A stretch of DNA of 64,000 bases. Origin: Chelonoidis abingdonii. Lineage: Eukaryota > Chordata > Testudines > Testudinidae. Positions within the stretch are counted from its first letter, which is position 1, and the number at the start of each line of letters is the position of its first letter. Below, piece after piece: positions 22,830 to 33,591 of this stretch. Location of the stretch: NCBI RefSeq assembly GCF_003597395.2, contig NC_133771.1, positions 54,725,475 through 54,789,474 of the forward strand. Reading direction: 5' to 3'. Below the pieces are notes generated by a model that did no database searches, had not been told where the DNA came from, and saw only the letters and a list, made by a program, of their open reading frames with translations. The position numbers and the translations under genes are program-made.

Positions 22830-22909
22830 AGCTGGAGCATATGACTTATGAGGAGAGGCTGACGAAACTGGAATTGGTTAGTCTGCAGAAGAGAAGAATG
22901 AGGGGGGAT

Positions 22910-23089
22910 TTGATAGCTGCTTTCAACTACTAAAAGGGGGGTTCCAAAGAGGATGGATCTAGACTGTTCTCAGTGGTAGCAGGTGACAGAACAAGGATTT
23001 TATAGCTGCTTTCAACTACTGAAAGGGGGTTTCAAAGAGGATGGATCTAGACTGTTCTTAGTGGTACCAGATGAGAGAACAAGGAGTAA
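22910..23089 (+). repeat. Tandem duplication of about 90 bp inside CR1
   Basis: The unit beginning 'atagctgctttcaactact' and ending 'agaacaagga' occurs at about 22910-22999 and again at 23000-23089. The copies differ at several bases, so the event is not very recent. Confidence 0.85.
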
Positions 23090-23349
23090 TGGTCTCAAGT
23101 TGCAGTGGGGGAGGCTTAGATTGAATATTAGAAAAAAAATTTTCACTAGGAGGGTGGTGAAGCACTGGAATGGGTTACCTAGGGAAGTGGTGGAATCTCC
23201 TTCCTTAGAGTTTTTGAAGGTCAGGCTTGACAAAGCCCTGGCTGGTATGATTTAGCTGGGAATTGGTCCTGCTTTGAGCAAGGGGTTGGACTAGATGACC
23301 TCCTGAGGTCTGTTCCCACACTGATGTTCTATGATTTTACGTTGTTTAC

Positions 23350-23929
23350 ATCTTGGAGGCAAACATTGTAGATGCTTCATCAGCTAGGCCTTGTAGACAC
23401 TAACCTGAGTTGGTCTCAATAAAGACTTAGATACATAGTTAAGGAAAAAGTTTTTATTATGGCTGGCAGGAAAGGGGAAAGTTTGCAGATACTCCAGATA
23501 CAAAAACTTAAACAATTACAGTTCAAAATTAGCAACAGCGGTTCCTGTTTGGGTCCTCGGGACAACCTAGTTCAGAGACAGGGCAATTCAGACCCAATGC
23601 CTGGGATGCCCTCTCCAATTTGGTCTCTATTCAAGCAAATAAGCATTTGCGGGTGTCTAACCCACACTCAGCTTTTGTCTCTCATTGGGGCTGCTCCACA
23701 CGGGCTCCTTGCCCAGTCACTGATGTTCCCCCATATGTCTCACAGAGACCCGCACACATCTGTGATGCCTGGCACTTGCATCCTGTTCCACATCTGGCTC
23801 TATCCACAGTTTCTGGGGCTTCTCTGCAGCACTCTGCTTCCATACAGCTCCCATCCCCCAGGTAAGTTCAACCATTTCCAGATTCAATACCTTTTCCCTT
23901 GCCTGGCCAGGGGAGGGTGAAGTGTAACA
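23350..23929 (-). repeat. Probable solo LTR, minus strand
   Basis: On the minus strand it begins TGTTACACTTCACCC at 23929, has an AATAAA signal at about 23457-23452, and then runs to near 23350, just beyond the CR1 end. No long coding frame makes sense here. A target duplication was not identified, so the left boundary is uncertain. Confidence 0.45.
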
Positions 23930-25016
23930 GGAGAATGCTGATGGGAAATGTAATTCTAGCTTCCCTAGAAGAGGGGGCGTGTACATTGGGGAAGGCACTG
24001 CTTTGCAGATTCATCACAGATTAGAGCAGCCCTCAGGCTGTTATAAATCAATTCAAGGGCACAGGTCCAAGATCACAGCAGTGTAAATGTAGACTGTAAG
24101 CTACCCTTTGTACCTTGCATCTGACTTCTGCTGTGTGCAGTTGAGCTTTAAAGATTTGGGCTTTAATCTCACAGAAAGATCAAATTTAATTTTATAATTT
24201 AAAAATGTATTTATTATAAATATGTGTATTTTCAGAATAGGTTAGTTTAAGCATCTTCTGTGAAGATTAATACAATTGTCTTTTGTGGGTTCTAAAAGTC
24301 AGTGTGGAAAATATTTGGGTGGATATTAATATTATGGATCCACGGTCTTCATGAATTTACAAGTGACCTCAGGTATCCAGCTATTAATTCTGTAGCTCAC
24401 AATTAAATTATTGTCCACCTTTCAAAGAATGCCAGGGAACCAATCATTCACTCAGTAGTTCTTTGTCTCCCTATTCACTTATGATTTGTAGAGTGTACCT
24501 TTTTAAATTTAAACTGTATATTTCAATGTCAATGGAATTACAGTGTTGTTCAAATGAGTTTATCCAGCTTGTAGAAATGTAAAAAAAAAATGAGTTATGA
24601 TATTCAGAAATTGTGTGGTTCATTCATCTGTTCATTGATTAATATGGTGCCTGGATTAAATACCTCCTTGAGCTATGTGCATAATAGATATAATTCATGA
24701 AAATGGGAACAAAAAAGTAAAGTCATTTCTAATTATTACAGTTTATAAGACTTTCGCTAAGACATTTCAAGATAAATGTAGGATAATGTGTAGTGATTTA
24801 AAGTCACCACCTGCCTCAATTTATTTGAGATTTTCAAGAAATTTAAAGGATGAAAAATGAGCAATTTATAGAAATTGACTCTCCTGAAAGGATCTAGAAA
24901 TTACACTCTTAACAATAACATGGACAGTAGACTGTATATTAGTAATATTTATTGAAATATATTTCAATAGATCAGTTATGTTACCTGACTGCACCAAGAG
25001 TGGGAGACAGGCTTTA
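23930..25016. other. No gene seen; perfect palindrome
   Basis: AT-rich, with no supported coding frame. ATTGAAATATATTTCAAT at 24951-24968 is an 18-bp perfect palindrome. Confidence 0.4.
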
Positions 25017-25063
25017 ATACTAACCAGCCTGCTCCAGGTGAGCAGGAGCAGGCTGGTTAGTAT
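25017..25063. repeat. Perfect 19-bp hairpin
   Basis: Stem 25017-25035 (ATACTAACCAGCCTGCTCC) and its exact complement at 25045-25063, with a 9-nt loop. There are no mismatches, although the surrounding DNA is decayed. Confidence 0.9.
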
Positions 25064-25452
25064 AAAGAGAGGAAGTATGAAGCAGAACTGGGCTGGATGA
25101 TGAAGGAGCTGAGGCTAAGGTGTGTGTGGGTGTGTAAGTAAAAGAAGAGTATAAGTAGAATCAGAGGATGAGGTTAGCACCAAAAAGGTAAAGCTGAGGA
25201 AGGAAATAAATCAAACTGTTACAAATCAAAGATTTCTAGCCAAAAACATAAGATTAGGTGATGTTAACCCTGTGGAAGTAGCTGACTGGATTAAAAAACC
25301 AAACAAACAAAGAAAGAAAAAATAGCAGATACACCCAGGAGTCTGTAAGATGGTGATTTTTCAGTTGACTATAAAAACTAAGAGCAACTCGAAAACTGCT
25401 AAAAACTGAACTGCTAGGGAAAGTTAAATTACATTACCAGCTACCAAAGTAT

Positions 25453-25912
25453 TTGACTGAAATGAAGGGGACAATGTATGGAGTGTCATCAGAGCTGACC
25501 CATGATGAGATAACCAAAAGCATAGAAGAAGATAAAGTGCTAGTAAGTAAACAAGAAGGAGAAAGCCAGCCATCAACAGCTGTAGAAATTGTATTTAAGG
25601 ATCAGACTCTGCCCGAGAAAGTAAGACTGGAGTTTCAGATATTCAGAATCAAGCCATATAATCCTCATTCCCCTAAGGTATTATGAGTGCCAATCGTGTC
25701 GGAATGTAGCAACTCTTTGTAAAGGAAAAATGAAATTTGGTAAATGTGAGGGAGAGCATTCTTATGAAAACTGTATGGAAGGAACAGAGATCAAATGCAG
25801 TAACTATGGTGGTAATCATATCTCTCAGATACAGGGTGCGTTGTGGCAAGACAAGCTAAAGACAAAAATTGTTAATAATATATCTTATGCGGAACCTGTA
25901 AGGAGATTCTAA
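25453..25912 (+). pseudogene. LINE ORF1 (gag-like) with zinc knuckles
   Basis: This is an RNA-binding protein of the retrotransposon particle. The first frame (25453-25686, MTEMKGTMYGVSSELTHDEI ...) ends in LPEKVRLEFQIFRIKPYNPH, the segment that precedes the zinc knuckles in I/Jockey ORF1 proteins. After a frameshift near 25680 the next frame reads YYECQSCRNVATLCKGK, then FGKCEGEHSYENC, then KCSNYGGNHIS. These are three knuckle remnants, the last missing a Cys (Tyr in its place). The frame ends at 25912. It is broken and not functional. Confidence 0.65.
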
Positions 25913-26210
25913 AATCATCAGGTGGAGAAGAAAGAGACAATCATCACAGGAAAAGGAGAACTGCAGACAACCTCATTCTATAAAGAATATCATAAACAAT
26001 GGAGAGGGAATATGCAATGATATATTAGTAGTGAAATAAGAAAGGGTTATTGTATATCTAATGAAAACGATAAATTATATATCACAAACTAAGAAATCAG
26101 AAAAAATGAAAATTACAGCCAGGGCTATATGTGTGTTAGCAATCTGTCAATGGTCCATATTCATGCAGTTTTGAATGAGTTTAATGGTGAAATATGACTA
26201 GTATGGGGAT

Positions 26211-26764
26211 TGTAGTAAGTGAAGGCCCTGATAAAGGCCCAGTATGAGGCCTNAAAGGGTAATATGATGGATAGAGTTGTTTTGTTCAAACCAACATGTA
26301 CAAGGTGAGAGGCGGCACCTTACTATGTAGAGGGGTTGTACCTTGCTACGTAGAGGGGTTGCACCTCAATACGTCAGGAGTGATGTGTAACTTGTTTGTA
26401 CCTGTGTATAAGAATGTATCCCTGGGTTGGTGTCTTTTTCCGGCCTAGGGGGCAGTGGAAAGTCCCGCCACTGACTGAGCCGAGTCCATTGACCGTGGGT
26501 ACATATTTGCAGTATGCCCTGAGTTAGGCTAAGAAACCTACAGGGAACTACTACTGTATCCAATACGGCAATAAACCTGGCCTATGTGCCTTCGTACTTT
26601 ACTAGACTCTGTAGTCATTGGGGGTTCTCTTTGGGTCTGCTGTGTCAGCTATCTGCAGAGCTGGGGCAGCCCACAGAGGGAACACACGCACGCAGCCGAG
26701 TGATACCAACAAGGAGAGAGCAGAGCACCACACCGGTAGCATCTGACAACACCTCTTGCCAACA
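26211..26764 (+). repeat. Solo LTR with 5-bp duplication GGGAT
   Basis: The block starts TGTAGTAAGTGAAGG and ends TTGCCAACA. GGGAT is found at 26206-26210 and 26765-26769. Removing it rejoins the LINE frame as SMGITLFCWNVCSLIAHGQE, the start of the endonuclease. It has a TATA-like TGTATAAG (about 26404) and AATAAA (about 26570), which gives plus orientation with U3-R-U5 order. An unresolved base (n) lies at 26253. Confidence 0.9.
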
Positions 26765-26769
26765 GGGAT

Positions 26770-27290
26770 CACACTCTTTTGTTGGAATGTGTGCAGTCTA
26801 ATAGCACACGGTCAAGAACTTAAAAAAAATCCTGGAAAGGAAAACTAAACTGTATATCATATCTATCCAGGAAATGTGGTTAGCTGAAAATCTTGTTTTT
26901 AAAATTCCAAGGTACATTGCCTTTAGGCAAAACTGATAACTAGGAAGAGGAGAAGGCTTTTGTACTTTCATACGGAAAGATTAAACTACATAGCAGTAGA
27001 GAATGAAGAAGTAAGCCTATAATATAATGCTGTAAGGATCCCAATGCAGAAGAGAAATTTTTCTTTAAGAATTTATAATATCGATCACCCACGTGGGAAA
27101 TTTAAAAACTCAGAGCTACAAGCAATAGCGAATAATGCTAAAAGCCCATATATTATATGTGATGAACTAAATTGTCATAATAAATTGTTGGGAAGTAAGA
27201 CAACTGATAGACAGGCTGCATGCTTAGAGAAGTTCATTGATGAAAACAGTATAGTGGCTTTTAAAGGATGGCACCCCAATTAGATTTAGT
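26770..27290 (+). pseudogene. LINE endonuclease domain (APE type), broken
   Basis: This domain nicks target DNA for reverse transcription. Pieces that align with the family: NVCSLIAHGQELKKILERKT and QEMWLAENLVFKIPRYIAF (about 26780-26930), then after frame changes IYNIDHPRGKFKNSELQAI and YIICDELNCHNKLLGSK (27044-27283). The latter is the DFNAHNPLWGS region with Asp-Phe changed to Asp-Glu. It ends near KGWHPN. Several frame breaks make it non-functional. Confidence 0.6.
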
Positions 27291-28284
27291 GCAGCAGATG
27301 GTAGTGTTTTTTTGCTGAGATCTGGGAATTATAATAGCAAATACTGCAAGTAAATGCAACTGGGAAATATATAAGGAAGAAGGAATGATCATTTCCCTAC
27401 ATTTATTACTTTTCAAGGGCACTGTCAAGTTGCAGGTAATGGAAAATTATCCACTTGGAATTTTAAGAAAGCTAACTGGGAGCTATTTACAAGTAAATGT
27501 GCTGAATTTTTGAATAACCATTGTGTGGCTAATGGCATAGAGAATTTCAATGATAATGTAATAAAGGGCTTAATAGCAGCAGCTACTGTAGCCAAACATA
27601 CGATACTGAAGTACCCCAAAACTAAAAACTCATTCCATGGTTGAATGAGGAGTTCAAAATTGAAGTTAAAGAAAGGAACAAAGCCTGTTTAAAAAAAGCA
27701 AAAATATGCAATGAATAGTGATGATCTAATGAAGTATAAAAGAAATAAGGTGATAGCACAAATAATTACTTTTAAAAAATCAAAGAAAGAGAGTTAGAGG
27801 AAGTATTGTGGAAGGATAAATGAAAATACCCAGACATCAGAAATATACAGGTAAATTAGAAGAATGAATGGAATTCTTACTAAGAGTCGCCACATCAGAT
27901 TTTATTGAGACTGACAGCGTAGTTAGAAGTTCTGATAACAAGAAAGGAGAACTTTTAGCAGAAACTTCCCAATGGGTAAGTAATGATGAAAATCAAAATG
28001 AAGTTTTCCAACAGATTAAAATATAATTCATTGGAGAGAGTAATGAATTATATGCTTGGTGTAAATATGAACATATGATGCTGAATGAATGGTTTTGTAT
28101 GGACGAACTTGAGAAAGCTATTGATATCAGCAAGAGCCCCAGTTAAAGATAATATATATAACATAATATTTAAAGATCTGTCTGAAAGCAGTTTGAAGAT
28201 TTTCTTGGAATGATGTAAGGTTATATAAGGAAAATGGAGTGATGCTGGTAGGGTGAATATATGAAGTAGTAATTCCAATATGAA

Positions 28285-28604
28285 AACCAGGCAAACTGTC
28301 CCAAAATATGGATGCCTGTAGACCAATTACCCTAATGTCCTCTCTGGGTAAAATTATGAAGAGAATAATCAATGGAAGATGTGTTGCCTATCTGGAAATC
28401 AATGGCATTTTAGATGAAGTGCCGAGTTGGTTTATGAGACAAAGAAACACCATTGATCACACTAAGTCAGAAACAAATACAAAAAGTATGAGGCACAAGG
28501 GTTTCATAATAGCTGTCATTCTACATATTGAAAAGGCATATGACATACTATGGAGAGAAGACTTGTTATACAAAGTAGGTCCACTAGGGATATGGGTGGA
28601 TTAG
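28285..28604 (+). pseudogene. LINE reverse transcriptase, N-terminal part
   Basis: The frame reads ACRPITLMSSLGKIMKRIIN, then EINGILDEVPSWFMRQRNTI followed by DHTKSE, then VILHIEKAYDILWREDLLYK, the last being motif A. The pattern 'YRPITLTSxLGKIMERxIN' is typical of I, R1 and Jockey RTs and differs from CR1. The motif A Asp is replaced by His-Ile (LHIEKAYD versus FFDLEKAYD), so activity is lost. The remaining RT lies beyond the LTR at 28673-29545: SGTPQGS at about 29592, and FSDGC in place of FADDC at about 29682. Confidence 0.7.
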
Positions 28605-28672
28605 AGAATTTTGGTGTAAAAGTATCATGTAAGTCAAAATTGGTAAATGCATGACAAATGTGTGTGTGTCTG

Positions 28673-29545
28673 TGTTATCATAAGCATAAATCCCAATTCT
28701 GAACCTTAGTGTCCAAAATGTGGGTGCCTAGCATAAACCTTCCAAGCTTAATTACCAGCTTGGATCTGATAGCGCTGCCACCAGCCAGATTTCCAGTCTC
28801 TGGCGCACTCTGGTCTCCCCAAACCTTCCCTGGGGGACCCCAAGACTCAGATGCCCTGAGTCTTACAACAAAGGGAAATAACCCCCTCCCCTGTCTCCTC
28901 TTATTTCCTTCTGCTTCCCCTCCTGGCTGGCCCCTAAGGAGATGCACTTTCAAGTCCTTGAACAATGACAACACAGAGAGGAAATCACACTGTGTCTCTC
29001 CCCTCACGCCAGAGGTATGCAGATTCAAATCTAGTTAATCTAACACAAAGAGATTCCCCTCCCTCGTTCCTTAGCCCTTAACCAGACAAAACTCAAACAG
29101 GTTTTAAAACAAAGAAAGCTTTTATATATAAAAGAAAGAAAGAAGACCTAAACTGTTCTCGTGTATCAAGTTGACCAATATACAGGGTAATTGCTTAAAA
29201 AGAAAATAAAAAACCATCAGCCTATTCAAAAAGATATCCAATTTAAAACATTCCAGCAACTACACATAGTGTAAATACAAAAAAAAAATAGAAACTTACT
29301 GTCTTTCTACCTTTGTACTTACAACTTGGAAACAGAAAATTACAGAAGCTTGAAGAGAGAAAGTTCACTCTCAGAGCCGAGAGCAACAGACAGAGAGACA
29401 GACAAAAGACACATACCCCAAAATTCCCTCTCTGAGCTTTGAAAAATCTGGTTTCTTGATTGGTCCTCTGGTCAGGTGTGTGGTTCCCTTTGTTAACCCT
29501 TTACAGGTAAAAGAAACATTAACCCTTAGCTATCGGTTTATGACA
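28673..29545 (-). repeat. Solo LTR, minus strand, same family as 6327-7108
   Basis: On the minus strand it starts TGTCATAAACCGATAGC (29545) and ends near ATGATAACA (28673). It includes TTTACCTGTAAAGGGTTAA (29493-29511) and 'ctgaccagaggaccaatc'. It splits the LINE RT between motif A and the GTPQGS motif. The flanks are a TG-rich tract (about 28660-28672 and 29546-29555), so the exact duplication cannot be read. Confidence 0.75.
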
Positions 29546-30136
29546 ATGTGTGTGTACTAGTATTATACAGATATAGATAGATATAATATTAAAAGTGGAA
29601 CACCACAGGGCAGCTGTACTTATTTAATATTATGATAAATGATGTCCCAAAACAAATAAGTGCTGGAGTAGGTGTTGCCCTATTTTCAGATGGCTGTGTT
29701 GGGAGCAGGAATGTTGAGGTGCCAGAAAAGAGAATCAACAAAGGCCTCTGACAGGGGAAATATAGGAGGTTTCAAGTTCTCCATTGCTAGCTTGATCTTT
29801 ACAAAAAGGAAAGTTAACAGAATCTTAATCAGGCTGCCAAGCTTTTGAGTCAGCATCAAAATCAGAACATAAAGAATACAACCACAGGCAATACAAAATG
29901 TGTGTGGTGCATTTTTTACATCATCACTATGTGCTAGCAATAGCTTCTAATGAAATGCCAGTTACACTACTCATGAAACTACTGTACATGAAACTACTGT
30001 ACCTAACTTTATGGGCCAAAGTTAATGGGAACTGCAATGGTGAAAGTCTTGAACAAATATATGAGGATGGTTGGGAATTTGATAAGCAAACTATAACATA
30101 CGATGCTAAAACTCAACATGCTATTTGTGTTAAACT

Positions 30137-30520
30137 GTGGATGAGGGAGCGGAAAGGCAAGTTAAAGCTGAACTAAGTCAAAACTTTGTCATAGGAAAAA
30201 ATAGTTGTGGATGGAAAGTTGTCAGTGCAAATGTGAATTTAGATTCATTTTATAAACTTATGAGTAAAAACGAGACAGTAGGTATAAAAAATGAAGCGTG
30301 CAAGTGTATAGATGAAAAGTGGAGATGGTTTTGTCAAATATATACAGATGGATCCAAAAAAGAAAAGAAAAACAGAAACAAAAACAAAAACAGGAAGAGC
30401 AGGGATATTGTGTATTGTGTATCAAAATTGGGAAATGGTAACTCTAAAGGAATATATTATTATGTAGCTGTTATGACAGCTGAACCAGTAGCAATAATGC
30501 TAGCATTAAATTGGATCTAG
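30137..30520 (+). pseudogene. LINE RNase H domain, split
   Basis: This domain degrades the RNA strand of the RNA-DNA hybrid. The frame contains IYTDGSK (catalytic Asp region, about 30340-30360), a low-complexity Lys/Asn run (EKKNRNKNKNRK) and TAEPVAIMLALNWI (about 30476-30518, second catalytic Glu). The third part resumes after the insert at 30658-31079 with an AHIGIxGNxMAEKVAK-like text (about 31095-31140, frameshifted). The C-terminal GLCLFC (about 31400) belongs to the Cys/His region that follows RNase H in I-type elements. Confidence 0.65.
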
Positions 30521-30657
30521 GATATACACCTAGCAGCAGTGATCATTTTTTTGTAATCAATCCTCAGGCCTTATGGTGATAAAGGCATTCTCAATATGTA
30601 GAAGTGACGTAATGGAATTATATTTTTAATAACTGTTAGTTATTACAGATAGAGATA

Positions 30658-31079
30658 CATGGAGCTAGAGTTGTCCCTAGACCAAATGGCGACCCAGATG
30701 AGGAGTGTTTTCACTGCCCCTCCCGCTCCCCCATTTGTTAAAATTTTGAATACCTCATTTTTTATTGCATTTGTAGCTCATTTCATGTCTTTGATGCACG
30801 ATTTGTATGCATGATTTATCCCTGTCATATAAGACTATAAATATGTATGCTAGAATCTATAAATCTGTATTTATTCATGTTATATATAAGCAGATAAAAA
30901 ATGTTTCCTCTAAGCTTAATCCACATATGGAATACCTGAAACATTTTAGTTAAAAAAATATATTTTCCCTTCTGCCACTAACAATAAAAACAGCATCCTG
31001 AGCTAGGCACACTCCAAGCCTGGCACCCGAGGTCATCACCTGGGTTGCCTGTCCCTAAATCCAGCCCTGTATGAAGCAT
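30658..31079. mobile_element. Probable hAT-like non-autonomous insert
   Basis: The right end, reversed, reads CAGGGCTGGATTTAGGGACA, and the left end reads CATGGAGCTAGAGTTGTCCC. These are imperfectly related termini of hAT type. It interrupts the LINE RNase H region. No clear 8-bp duplication was found. The body is AT-rich and non-coding. Confidence 0.5.
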
Positions 31080-31560
31080 TGGCTTGGATCTGAGCACATA
31101 TTGGGATAATAGGGAATTAAATGGCAGAGAAAGTAGCTAAAAATGCTGTAAAAAGCAGGACTGACATAGAAATACATTTGAGTACACAGGAATTTAGAAG
31201 CTTAGTAGAGAAAATTTTAAGAGGAATGGCAAAAAAAAATAGATTAATGAAAAAGAGGAAGAAGAAGTTTTTTTAATTGTGCCCTAGAGCTGAAGATAAT
31301 GACATACCTGGATAGGACTAACAAAGTGCTTGTGTTTAGATTACTAACTGGCCATTGTAGTTTAAACTAAAATATTTTGGAATAAATAGAGACAAGGATG
31401 GCCTATGTTTATTCTGTAAGGTGGAAGAAACAATCACCTTTTCTTGATATGTGAGGGCTTTGATAAAGGAAAAGAAAAGCTTTCTGAGGAATTCAAACTT
31501 CTTAAGGTAACAAAAATTACATTGTTATTTAGTAAAATACATTGGGGAACTGGAACATTA

Positions 31561-33591
31561 TTAAAAAGGCATTGTTGCATAACCTGAAAGACACATGGCA
31601 GAGCAAAATAATAGAATCTGCTCAGTATTGAGGAATTATAGTTAGTAGCAGCTATAGACTATTCAGACAAGTCTCCCTCACTTTATGAAAAACAAAAGGT
31701 AGGGGAGAAGATGTCAGTAGTGAGAAAATATACAGTCACTTTCTGAAAGGGTGGGGTGAAGTGAGGAGGAAGCCCTGGGATCTGACAAAGCCCTGGGTCA
31801 ATCTAGAGGAAATTATGGAGAAGGCCTGAGAAAGGCTGAGTGAAGGAGCCAATGGAAACAGCAGCAAGGAGTGGGACTGAGCAGAACTTGTCTGATAGCT
31901 TTAGGGTCCCTGAGCTAGAACACAGTGTAGTGGGAGGGCCCAGATTCCCCTACCAGATACTGGAAAGGAGGCATGAGTCTGGAGAAGTGTAGGAGAACAA
32001 CGGAAACCACTGATGCAAGAGTGTGAGGACCAGGGGTCTGGAGTTGGGATCAAAGACCATCTTGTGAGGACATTGGACAACTTTATGTTGGGCTTTCTGT
32101 TGCTCTGGAAGGGGTGAACTAAATCATGACCTGGGCATAAGTCTGAGTTACAGGAAGAAAGACCACCACAGCAACAGAGGAATTGTCTGCCAGAGGCACC
32201 AGCCTGAAAGACAGTTGTTATGCCATGCCTGGCTATGAGGAGATGCTCCTAAGTGAGTGAACCCTCTTCACAGACAAGCAGAGTTCTTTAGACACGGTAT
32301 TATGCTCATACCCTTCTCAGTGAACAAGCAAGTGGGAGGAGTGAAGGGCAGAAGAGCTAGTCTGTATTCTCTTCTTATTCTTCCCCAAAGTAATGTGCCA
32401 GCAACAGAGGAATTATGTTTCAGTGGGATAGCTCAGTCACAATACCTCTTCAGGCAGTGCAGTTTGCATATCATCCCTTGCTGAGGTCGAGGCACAATTT
32501 AGCCCTTTACTTGTAGTCCCACTGAAGTCAATGAGACTGTTCTTGGGAGAAAGACGTGGCCTGTTGTGGGTCATTATTTTGGCAGTCTTGGGTATAGAAA
32601 TTGGTTTATGTTGGGCTTCCTGCCTGCTGAATTCCTTTCAAGAGGCGAAGACCTCTTACAAACTAGGAATTCAAGTCACAAACATAGATGCTTATCCCCA
32701 AGCAAACGGCTTCATTAAAGTGGAGTTAAATTTGATTGAATGTAAAGCTAAGGAGTTTGCCTTGTATGAAAATGACCAAAAGTATATGTGAAAAGCCTGG
32801 AAATCCACAGCTAACGTTCTATTTAATAAAGGACCAGTCAGGGGAGCGGCACTACTTGGGAGCTAAAATGGGATAAAACAACATCAGTGCTCTCCACCTT
32901 CAGATTCCTCTCCCATGGAATAAGTAGTAACTGATTAAAATATACAGATGACGGAGGGATAAACAAAACTAATGCACTAAGCCCTAAAGTGCAGAAGTGG
33001 ATGGGGAGAGGTATGGGAAATAAAATCATGCAACATACATAAACACAGAATTAAGCTTTTAGTCTGATTAGATATCGTCTACCATTGTGAGTGCTTAGTG
33101 ATGGCTGGCACATTTATGTTACTAATTATCCACATGGGGCTGGTTAAGTATAGACATATATCTAGAGCCCTGTCTCATGCTGCCGTGGGTTGACATGAAA
33201 ATCTCACTTTACTTTTAAAAAATGTTTCCTACCCATTGCGGTTGCTAAGAAAACCTTCACAAAATGATCTGAGTGTAACCAATGCAGCGATGTCTGCCTA
33301 AGGCTGTGGACAGCCTGAAAAAATAGCTCTGAGATGTGGGTATTTGGGTTTTTTTCTTAAATAAATTGTTTTAATGTGTTTGGAAACTATATTCTTGGCC
33401 TTAATCCCAATGGCCACCCATTTGACCTTTTTGCTTTTTTCTGTGACTCTGCATGGCTGACACACATTCATAAAAGACAACTTCTGTGAATTAAGGCGGG
33501 TGAATTAAGGCACCCACCTTAATACAGGCAGCCAGGCAATTCCCTATTCTTTAAACATACATGGATATTCAAAAGCATAAGTTATTCTAGA
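31561..33591. other. No gene; LTR-like text in part
   Basis: 31700-32240 resembles a turtle LTR leader in composition ('aaagaccaccacagcaacag'), but the ends are unclear. 'agtcccactgaagtcaatga' (about 32515) is another trace of an ancient amniote repeat. No coding frame is supported. Confidence 0.35.

Larger units (their letters stand above)
20987..23335 (+). mobile_element. CR1 retrotransposon, 5' truncated
   Basis: It covers the reverse transcriptase and 3' UTR. The first part (20987-21110, e.g. 'gggaactgatgggcagcatc') is CR1 text just right of the solo LTR. The element ends near 'gatgttctatgatttta' (23317-23335). It is better preserved than the other CR1 copies and contains two local tandem duplications at 22664-22829 and 22910-23089. 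The endonuclease and ORF1 are missing. Confidence 0.85.
25130..31560 (+). mobile_element. I/Jockey-type LINE, copy 2 (near full length, interrupted)
   Basis: Domains in order: ORF1 with zinc-knuckle cysteines (25453-25912), APE-type endonuclease (about 26770-27290), RT (about 28285-28604 and 29585-29700), RNase H (about 30340-30520, with more after the hAT-like insert), and a C-terminal Cys-rich region (about 31330-31450). An RNase H domain places it in the I group, as opposed to CR1, L1, L2 or RTE. Inserts at 26211-26764, 28673-29545 and 30658-31079 account for about 1.85 kb of the span. Stops and frameshifts are common, so it is inactive and old. The boundaries are approximate. Confidence 0.7.

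Noticed and set aside
22664..23089. CRISPR-like or satellite array
   Set aside because: Each unit is repeated only twice, is CR1 sequence, and has no spacer structure. The window is eukaryotic.
26253..26253. Single ambiguous base
   Set aside because: An unresolved consensus call in the LTR, not a biological feature.
28678..29038. Frames of 116 (minus) and 109 (plus) codons
   Set aside because: They overlap each other inside the solo LTR and carry no domain.
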